From Ricordea florida (taxonomy: Eukaryota; Cnidaria; Anthozoa; Corallimorpharia; Ricordeidae): a stretch of DNA of 64,000 bases. The DNA lies in assembly GCA_949710005.1 (NCBI GenBank), contig OX453282.1, forward strand, positions 459,501-523,500. The letters are read 5' to 3'. Each line of letters begins with the position of its first letter. Within the stretch, counting starts at the first letter, position 1. Positions 59,501-64,000 of this stretch are shown one piece after another. The translations under genes and the position numbers were made by a program. The notes beneath the pieces were generated by a model that worked only from the letters and a program-made list of their open reading frames with translations, was not told the origin of the DNA and did no database searches.

Positions 59501-59540
59501 GGCACGAAAACCACTGTTGGTTTCCACACGCGACACGTTC
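37486..59540 (-). CDS. Adhesion G-protein-coupled receptor B, 5' end unresolved
   Basis: This is a paralogue of aGPCR-A with the whole 7TM present. Exons (minus): 59478-59540, 59252-59310, 57705-57805, 55820-55997, 54758-55090, 53106-53375, 52150-52272, 51800-51919, 51034-51143, 49673-49855, 49511-49579, 49086-49200, 48867-48978, 47972-48101, 47535-47581, 47184-47319, 46672-46766, 45943-46048, 43947-44109, 43013-43079, 42787-42853, 42217-42305, 42003-42129, 41567-41608, 38158-38217 and 37486-37596. All phases agree, giving 1024 residues plus stop from the first listed exon. Order is FnIII repeats, cbEGF, HRM, GAIN/GPS, 7TM, tail. The start codon and signal peptide were not found; further FnIII-like exons probably lie at 60.2-62.3 kb. 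Weak donors: 48867 (GTTACA) and 59478 (GTATCA). Confidence 0.87.
38520..39210 (+). mobile_element. Non-LTR retrotransposon 3' fragment, frameshifted
   Basis: Reverse-transcriptase C-terminal sequence in two frames. The first reads [20 protein letters not shown], then [13 protein letters not shown]; after a frameshift near 38800 the second reads [20 protein letters not shown] and [12 protein letters not shown], stopping at 39087. A (TTA)n tail at 39183-39206 closes the element. It is 5'-truncated and inserted in the aGPCR-B tail intron, opposite to the gene. Confidence 0.85.
40046..40372 (+). mobile_element. Composite fold-back element, family B copy 2
   Basis: The palindrome TTATTCGCTCTCTATTTCTA...TAGAAATAGAGAGCGAATAA holds TGATAGTTGATGAGGCCGAA at its centre. 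It is followed by TAATCTAATTGTTTTAGTAA and a MITE-like part ending in AGCCAATCAGATTGCGGCG and GTAGATTTTTATTAA. Same layout as 28575-28895. Confidence 0.82.
40457..40855 (+). mobile_element. Composite fold-back element, family A copy 2
   Basis: The arm GAATGTGGTTTAGTGTTGTC pairs with GACAACGCTAAACCACATTC, then comes a segment with ends TTTTTTACCACAAT and AATTGTGGTAAAAA. It carries ATTAGCCAATCAGATTGCGA near its right end. Closely similar to copies at 23536 and 44336. Confidence 0.88.
41230..41510 (+). mobile_element. Non-LTR retrotransposon extreme 3' end
   Basis: A short frame reads [20 protein letters not shown], then KLQN and stop: the typical last residues of a LINE ORF2. The 3' UTR ends CCGTGTCTAAATAAAGAT, which resembles the tail at 53660 on the other strand. 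Confidence 0.65.
43245..43622. repeat. Long T-rich/A-rich imperfect inverted repeat
   Basis: The left half is rich in CTTTTTGTTTT and TTTTGCTTTT words, the right half in their complements (AAAAGCAAAA, AAAACAAAAAGCAAAACAAG). It would fold into a hairpin with arms of about 180 bp in the intron between the TM4 and TM3 exons. Confidence 0.75.
44336..44745 (+). mobile_element. Composite fold-back element, family A copy 3
   Basis: Same structure as copies at 23536 and 40457, with arm GAATGTGGTTCAGCGTTGTC and partner ACAACGCTAAACCACATTC. A small insert (CTTGGCTGCGCCTCGTG) is at the hairpin centre. It ends GTGGTAAAA. Confidence 0.85.
44990..45436 (+). mobile_element. Non-LTR retrotransposon 3' fragment
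   Basis: An intact frame of about 140 codons reads [20 protein letters not shown], then [17 protein letters not shown], and later [16 protein letters not shown]: the reverse-transcriptase C-terminal region. It is a different lineage from the elements at 6.9 and 38.5 kb. It is 5'-truncated, lies in the TM3-TM2 intron of aGPCR-B on the opposite strand, and is followed by a (GT)n run. Confidence 0.82.
45437..45460 (+). repeat. (GT)n microsatellite
   Basis: About 12 GT dinucleotides directly follow the retrotransposon stop codon. Confidence 0.9.
46318..46462. repeat. Palindromic element, about 145 bp
   Basis: Left arm GGATCAATGTCAGTATCTAA and CTTACCCCTCCCCTAACCCA pair with the right arm TGGGTCAGGGGAGGGGTAGG and CAGATACTGACATTGACCC. 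It is non-coding and lies in the TM2-TM1 intron. Confidence 0.85.
47055..47150 (+). repeat. Dispersed repeat family K, copy 1
   Basis: GAGGGACCCTCTGCCTAGGT followed by GTGCAATGGCAGAGCGACAT. Related copies lie at 49938-50040 (plus) and about 60700-60795 (minus). Confidence 0.6.
47184..49855 (-). other. aGPCR-B GAIN domain and GPS
   Basis: The GAIN exons are 49673-49855, 49511-49579 ([13 protein letters not shown]), 49086-49200 ([19 protein letters not shown]), 48867-48978 and 47972-48101 ([13 protein letters not shown]). The GPS is split between 47535-47581 (CVFWNIS) and 47184-47319 ([11 protein letters not shown], then [18 protein letters not shown]). Cleavage residues HL/T are present. The 69-nt and 115-nt exons equal those of aGPCR-A in length and phase. 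Confidence 0.88.
47345..47460 (-). pseudogene. Decayed duplicate of the aGPCR-B GPS exon
   Basis: About 130 bp upstream (in gene direction) of the functional GPS exon lies a second copy, preceded by an acceptor-like TTACAG. It shares the block CTCAAGTCACACCGTGTGTC exactly. One T is missing in the early T-run, which shifts frame, and the cleavage tripeptide codons are replaced (CACCAACTT). It cannot encode a GPS. Confidence 0.8.
49938..50075 (+). repeat. Dispersed repeat family K, copy 2
   Basis: Contains GAGGCGCCCTCTGTCAGGGT, then GTGCAATGGTGGAGCGACAT. It is next to the palindrome at 50085. Confidence 0.6.
50085..50305. repeat. Direct plus inverted repeat cluster
   Basis: Three direct copies of a unit of about 48 bp (TGAATCATGTAAGCCTTTAC, AAAATATCCCGAGGGGTAG) are followed by a C-run and one inverted copy (CTCGGGATATTTTGCAAAGG, CTTACATGATTCACTACCC). 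It is in an aGPCR-B intron between HRM and GAIN. Confidence 0.88.
50643..50925 (+). repeat. Probable dispersed repeat with palindromic start
   Basis: It begins with ATATCCTCACTAGTGAGGAT, a perfect inverted repeat around CTAG, within TGACGTCA-rich sequence. A 75-codon frame starting at 50696 has no recognised domain. It is called a repeat by resemblance to other cnidarian sequences and is not proven here. Confidence 0.35.
51034..51919 (-). other. aGPCR-B HRM exons
   Basis: 51800-51919 reads [19 protein letters not shown], then LALCPLGS. 51034-51143 reads [20 protein letters not shown], then DLSDC. The cysteine and W-x-x-PDL-x-x-C pattern matches the HRM module of aGPCR-A. Confidence 0.8.
51470..51725 (-). 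mobile_element. tRNA-derived SINE
   Basis: On the minus strand it starts with a tRNA-like head: A-box-like GTGTAGAGGTTAGCGTGTC and B-box-like GGAGTTCGAGCTC. A body follows with TGGACTAGCATCCCATCCAG toward 51530. The head resembles that at 23459. Confidence 0.65.
52150..52272 (-). other. aGPCR-B calcium-binding EGF exon
   Basis: The exon reads [12 protein letters not shown], then [16 protein letters not shown] and DGKVC: six cysteines with the Ca2+-binding D-x-N-E-C start. It is 123 nt, phase 1-1, identical in size to the aGPCR-A EGF exon. Confidence 0.88.
53484..53571. repeat. (AG)n microsatellite
   Basis: About 44 AG dinucleotides. It starts about 110 bp upstream (in gene direction) of the 53106-53375 FnIII exon. 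Confidence 0.97.
53576..54735. repeat. Complex minisatellite, units of about 110 bp
   Basis: Higher-order units contain GAGATGGCATGAGGTGAGTA, then GGGGGATGGGATGAGATAAG and GGGTGAGGTGATATAGGAGG plus GAGAT/AAGAT runs, about nine to ten times. It is interrupted by a LINE end at 53640-53835. It lies in the aGPCR-B intron between two FnIII exons and stays open in several minus-strand frames because of its composition. Confidence 0.92.
53640..53835 (-). mobile_element. Non-LTR retrotransposon 3' end within the minisatellite
   Basis: On the minus strand the end of a frame reads [20 protein letters not shown] and stops; then a 3' UTR ends GTGTTTAAATAAAGATATCT with a short (ATCT)n tail. The UTR end resembles that at 41490. 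Minisatellite sequence lies on both sides. Confidence 0.5.
55265..55420 (+). repeat. Repeat family C, single-arm copy
   Basis: GTGGGGATAGTTTCTAAAGA ... GGTAAAAGGGAGGTGCTGAC, CGTTTCGAGCGTTAG. Nearly identical over 150 bp to 25352-25490 but lacks the inverted arm. Confidence 0.8.
57045..57137. repeat. Palindromic element, family D copy 2
   Basis: TAGCCTATGTGTAGCAGCAC, CCTCCCCCCGAAGGAAAAA pair with TTTTTCCTTCGGGGGGTGGA and GTGCGGCTACACGTAGGCTA. Same ends as 29845-29980. Confidence 0.88.
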
Positions 59541-60189
59541 CTGAAATAAAATTAAAAACTGATGATAGTACCCAGGCTTGAAACTGCTGTGTAGCACAGT
59601 AAGCCAAGTGAACTCACAAAGATTCGCTGTACGAGTGACCTCTGTCCGGCGGCAAAAGAAGTTGAAGCACAAATGCCTTTCACAACATAAGGTAATTTTC
59701 ACGCCTCACTTCATACATGTTTTCACGTCTCTCGTTAATTACTGTCTGAGATGGAAAGGTCACTCAACCAAAAGCGGATCATGTGGTTAAATATTGCAGG
59801 ATCCAAGACGAAAAGCCATGATGCACCGATTGTTTTCTCAGTTTCCGGTCGACCCCTCTGGTTTTCTTGTTAACCCGTTTGTTGACATTGGAATGTCATT
59901 GATGTCCGTTTTCTTCTGTTAATTTATTAATCGTTCTGAAAGCCCGATTACCATGAAAGCAAAGCTCGCAACTGTGCCAAAGAAGACTTGATTTGATAAT
60001 TGCAATCTTCGTCACATTTTTATGCGTAAGGTTAAACACGACTTCTGTTGTTTTTCTAACGATTAATTGTTGGAAGGCAAGCTCAAGCCATTTCCTTTCC
60101 GTGGGTTACGACGTTAAATCCAAGAAGCAACGTAGATAAAGCCTTTTTTTCAGTGAGGTGTAACAAATTGAAAAGTTAAAATATAAAGT

Positions 60190-60510
60190 CTATACGCACC
60201 TGCAGCGATAACACGATGGTTTTTCAACTGTTCATTGAACCACATTCTATAAACACGAGGCCAAGTCAGGATAGCTAATTGTCTTCGGTTAAGATGCAAT
60301 ACTGGTAAATTATGAAGTGAAGACAATCAAACAAACAGTATTCTTGTGTGGGTTGTAAACAGGCGACCATGACAACTGCAGATTGTGATATTCCTGTATC
60401 CGACCGCTACGCACCCAGTGTTCCCTGTCGACAGTCGATCGTGTATCAGTATCCAGCCAATACATGTTGACACACGTCACTGGTTTGTTTGGCGGATAGC
60501 ACAATCCAAC
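60190..60510 (-). other. Possible additional aGPCR-B FnIII exons
   Basis: Minus-strand frames read EYHNLQLSWSPVYNPHKNT (about 60343-60404) and, after an acceptor-like TTTATAG at 60242, MWFNEQLKNHRVIAA (60201-60241). They resemble strands B and C of an FnIII domain that would complete the half-domain at 59478. Donors are weak and phases fit only with alternative sites, so exact limits are not given. Confidence 0.35.
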
Positions 60511-60783
60511 CTATCAAAAGTTGAGGAATGGTTACAAGGAGACACGCCCTGCCAGAGATGTGTTCCATTACTTAAAAGCAACATAAGAGGCCAGTAAAAA
60601 AAAGGTTATCTAAAAAGCAGAAGTGGCTGTGACGTATTGCGTAATTTGAGGAACCATATAGTTTGTATTGATCCAATGTCATTAAGGAATCAGTATAAAA
60701 ATGAATACGTATCACATTCATTATGTCCTCCCACAAGTTTCCCGATACTCTGCCATTGCACTACTGGACCCTGGCAGAGAGCG

Positions 60784-60789
<6 letters not shown>

Positions 60790-60854
<65 letters not shown>

Positions 60855-60857
60855 AAA
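60790..60857. repeat. (CA)n microsatellite
   Basis: More than 30 CA dinucleotides. They follow a family K repeat (CACTACTGGACCCTGGCAGA, GAGCGCCTC) at about 60700-60795 in reverse orientation. Confidence 0.97.
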
Positions 60858-62238
60858 AAAGAAAAAAAACATATCCCGTTACTTAACGCTTGTAACATGA
60901 CTTTGCATTTTTATAAAAATTGTGGTTGGTTTCGGGGATCACACCGATAGAGAACGCGTTACTCTGAAATACCAAATAAAAGAGATCCAGTGCCAACAAA
61001 ATGTGCATCATCAATGACCAAAATACCCCTACATGTAACAGATCATGGATAGTTATGACAATTACCGTAGCGTTCAAAAGAATGAGACCGTTACATAACA
61101 TTTCTCTCCGATTCTAACGGTAAATATGAGTAGTCATCTGTTCCTTAAGTAAAAACTAAGTGACGAAACAACACACGATTTAATATACTTTCTCTGATGC
61201 CAAAGCCGAATGCCAGTTACATCTTGTTATGCATTAGGGGCAATATTTCAGCACAAAAAAAGTACAAAAATTAGCAGATAAGAACACAGCATAAATCAAG
61301 CATGGACTATTGTGCTAACTCAGAGGCAATTCGGGTACAAAGAATAAGATATTGGTCATTTATTACCGCCGACATTGAACCCGATAAACAGGAAAGTTTA
61401 CAATGAAAATATGTGCGGTATTTCATGATTAACAATGTCAACCACAAAGGATATTCAACGTACACACGACGAAAGACATACGGTTAAAGCGGCAAAAACA
61501 GTCTGATCATAGCGACTCCAATGACCAATTTAATGATATTTAAATGTCTATATAACGATTAAAGAAAGTATTTCTGGCTCTGGTTGCCCCCTAAAAAAGA
61601 GACAAAATGATCACATTTCAGTTCGGAATCGACCTAACGTCAAACGTCAAAGGCAAAGAGAAAGTGCGTGAGCAAAATACGCGCTTCAGAAGAGCGGGCG
61701 AGTTCCGTGGCAGTACATAGCAGTGTTTCAGGTAAGATAAACTCCCACCTACTGCAAGTAACAAAGATTTATTGCTGTTCAATTTACATGCATTAAAGTT
61801 GCCACGATCATTTCATTTCCTTTCCCTTGTTTAGCCCATTTGATGTATGTTTTAAAGTTTATTTAATTTCATATATGGCAAATAAAACATTGATGGATTG
61901 ATTGACAGCCTCCTGCGCAGCCGTTTTTAGTGGAGTCGTATTTTGGGAGGAGGGTAATACAACTCTACGAAAACCGCCGTGCAAGAGGCTACTCCCTGTC
62001 ACGAGAACGATGTTTACGTTAATTAAAGGTGCAGCATAGCCGATCAGGTCTGACACTTCAAACTGATAAACGGGAATTAATTTCCCATGTCAGGCTTGGT
62101 ACTGACGCCACTGACGGCCCTTCCTTACAAAGAAGTCACTATAACTAACACTAAGATGTGATCAAATTATACATCACAACAATCCCTACTTCTGTAGCCT
62201 TTTTTAACATTTTTTTGGAATGTTGAGTATTACCTGAC

Positions 62239-62302
62239 GAGGTTTTCCAAACAAGATATCCGTGGAGCCACGCTGGCTCAGGATTCTCATACCGCAGTTG
62301 GC
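62239..62302 (-). other. Possible FnIII-type exon
   Basis: Reads QLRYENPEPAWLHGYLVWKT then SS before a GTAATA donor; the pattern L-x-Y-x-x-P...G-Y-x-V-W suits FnIII strands B-C. It could be an N-terminal exon of aGPCR-B, but no exon linking it was found, and the gap to the next gene's stop codon is only about 220 bp. Confidence 0.35.
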
Positions 62303-62519
62303 TTTAAAAAGCAGTTATTGCAACGCCTTAGATCTACATCATAATCCCTTATTGTGGCTAAGATTATTTTCCGACAGCTGGAAGTGAGATACAGCAGTCT
62401 GATTTAAAAACTCGTAGATTGGTTGTATCAAATATCTTCCACTAATCTTATCACAGTTGTGATGAGGTAATATAAGAACATCAGGGAATAGTCACAAATA
62501 AAAAATACAGTGTCTTATT

Positions 62520-63905
62520 TCACGCATTATTAACAGTTTGAAGCCACATTTCTGACACAGCATCACGTGAAGTGGATTCCATTTGAGTTGAAGAGATGTA
62601 AAAGCCTACGAAGAAAACGAATAAAGAAAAATAAAAAAAAGGACTACAATCAGCATTGATGGCTTTGTTTGGGGGATTTTGATGTTTACCTATAACAAAA
62701 AGATCTCCATTTGTTAAGTTCAACATGACACAGTTTATACAAGAACTTACTCAATAAGAAATAACTTGTCCTAAAATGAGGGTTGCAGTAGTCATGGTAA
62801 AACAAATGAAAATTTCCTTGCATTTCTCACGCATTTGGATAGTAGAGTAACTCACACCAACTTTTAAAAAGTCCAATTATTTTTAAGAGGCATTAGAGTT
62901 CTACCCATGAAAGTAATTTGAAAATTATACTTTAACCACGACAAAACTTAACTCTGCTTTTTGGTAAGTTGTATAAGATAAATGTTTTTACCCAAGAAAA
63001 TCATCCATATCCATGGTTCGTGCTCGTTTCTTATCATTGCCACTTTCTGTTAATAGGTTCTGAACTTTTTCACGGATATCAAATCCTTCATCAATCATCT
63101 AAAAGTAAAAATAAGCGAATAATATTAATTTGGTAGCATTTTCATATACAGTTCTCTTACACTCAATGATTTTAGCAAACGGAAGGTGCAGTATTTAAGT
63201 TAGCTCTGCAGGCGTTTTTATAGGGTAAAAGATGCACAAGAAAAAAACAAAGATCTCCTCTGGTTTTTAAGGTATAACTAATTGGTGGAGTAAATGTTAC
63301 TCAAATTCAATGACGTGATTAAAACTGCATTTCTTTATATGAACATGTTATACGATAAGTACTGTCTGAGTTTGATAAAAACACGAATGTTTCCAGCAGC
63401 AACATTTTATATGGAACATGTATATTGTCAGTTCAGAATTGACAAAAAACGCACCAAACTGGCCCTGCCATCAACAAGACACCACACAGAAAAAGCAAGC
63501 AAAACCCAAGTGAAAATTTTTATTCTGACACAATTTCACATATAGCTGACAAGGGGCTTATTATGGGATGTACGCATTTTGTGACTGGTAAAGTGCGACT
63601 TCTGGAAGATTCTGAGCAGTTCTTGAAAGCACAAAATAAGTAAATTCAAAAGTTTAAAACAAAATGAAGATGTCTGCATTTTGCAACAGTGCAATTCAAG
63701 CATATTCTTCCTACAAGAATTTGGATGTGTGTGGCCGTGCGTCTAAAGCTGAATGTCCTTAGTCAACCAGTATGTGGACATGACAGACCCACCTACCAAT
63801 CACTGTATCCTGACAGGAGAGAGAGGAGCAGCTCTACTTACAATGTCATTCAATGAGCAGTGAACCTTGTAGTTTTTTCCCAGCATTTCCGATACTGCAC
63901 GTGAA
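62520..63905 (-). CDS. C-terminal part of an unrecognised gene, starts off window
   Basis: Four exons on the minus strand, 63842-63905, 62992-63098, 62690-62745 and 62520-62605, agree in phase and end at TGA. They encode about 103 residues: AVSEMLGKNYKVHCSLNDIM, then IDEGFDIREKVQNLL, DKKRARTMDMDDFL, a hydrophobic stretch NLTNGDLFVIGFYISS and the end SRDAVSEMWLQTVNNA. The composition (charged, helical, with a KKRAR basic patch) suggests an intracellular protein. No family was recognised. The acceptor at 62745 has a poor pyrimidine tract, so that exon is the weakest. Confidence 0.55.
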
Positions 63906-64000
63906 CTAAAATGAAGGAACGATAAAATTAAATTAATATCATTCGTCCAATCAGCCAGGTGAGTGGTGGACTTAAATTTCTAATAAATTATTCTAACAAT

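Larger units (their letters stand above)
53106..59540 (-). other. aGPCR-B fibronectin III repeats
   Basis: 59478-59540 plus 59252-59310 give the end of one domain ([22 protein letters not shown]). 57705-57805 plus 55820-55997 give a second ([34 protein letters not shown]). 54758-55090 gives a divergent third ([25 protein letters not shown]). 53106-53375 gives a fourth, complete in one exon ([33 protein letters not shown]). Confidence 0.8.

Noticed and set aside
60637..60900. Three frames with His-Thr repeats
   Set aside because: They are translations of the (CA)n microsatellite.

Overview
The window reads as nuclear DNA of a cnidarian, most likely an anthozoan such as a reef coral. It is AT-rich, its genes have many small exons with GT-AG introns, it is full of fold-back elements, SINE-like and non-LTR retrotransposon remnants, and its proteins are metazoan (adhesion GPCRs, a UBE2U-type E2, RSPH1). 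The lineage is inferred from gene content and repeat style, because no search could be run. Gene models were built by reading exons by eye and requiring that splice phases agree from exon to exon.

Layout. (1) 1523-13252, minus: adhesion GPCR 'aGPCR-A'. It has a signal peptide, a LamG/concanavalin-like domain, fibronectin III domains, a calcium-binding EGF, a hormone-receptor motif (HRM), a GAIN domain with GPS, and TM1; the rest of the 7TM lies off the left edge. (2) 13.3-20.7 kb: no gene recognised. (3) 20725-29585, minus: ubiquitin-conjugating enzyme E2 U (UBE2U), seven exons, with repeats in the introns. (4) 30424-31759, plus: radial spoke head protein RSPH1, two exons, head to head with UBE2U. 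(5) 32938-33396, minus: an intronless two-TM protein of unknown function. (6) 33.4-37.4 kb: repeat-rich, with one weak candidate first exon. (7) 37486-59540 and probably further right, minus: paralogue 'aGPCR-B', 26 phase-consistent exons covering FnIII, EGF, HRM, GAIN/GPS, the complete 7TM and a cytoplasmic tail. (8) 62520-63905, minus: the 3' end of an unrecognised gene.

How the genes relate. The two receptors share domain order, intron phases and several exact exon lengths, so they are duplicates now separated by UBE2U, RSPH1 and the two-TM gene. Both GPS sites keep His-Leu-Thr, so both look able to self-cleave. UBE2U (testis-linked in mammals) and RSPH1 (cilia and sperm flagella) start 838 bp apart in opposite directions, which suggests a shared promoter region.

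Mobile DNA. There are at least five non-LTR retrotransposon 3' remnants, two families of composite fold-back elements that share a CCAAT-containing terminal motif, several simple palindromic elements, a candidate conserved-domain SINE, and a roughly 1.1 kb minisatellite inside an aGPCR-B intron. I found no clearly new biological system. The most notable items are the aGPCR pair with a GPS motif split by an intron, a decayed duplicate of the GPS exon, and the composite fold-back elements.
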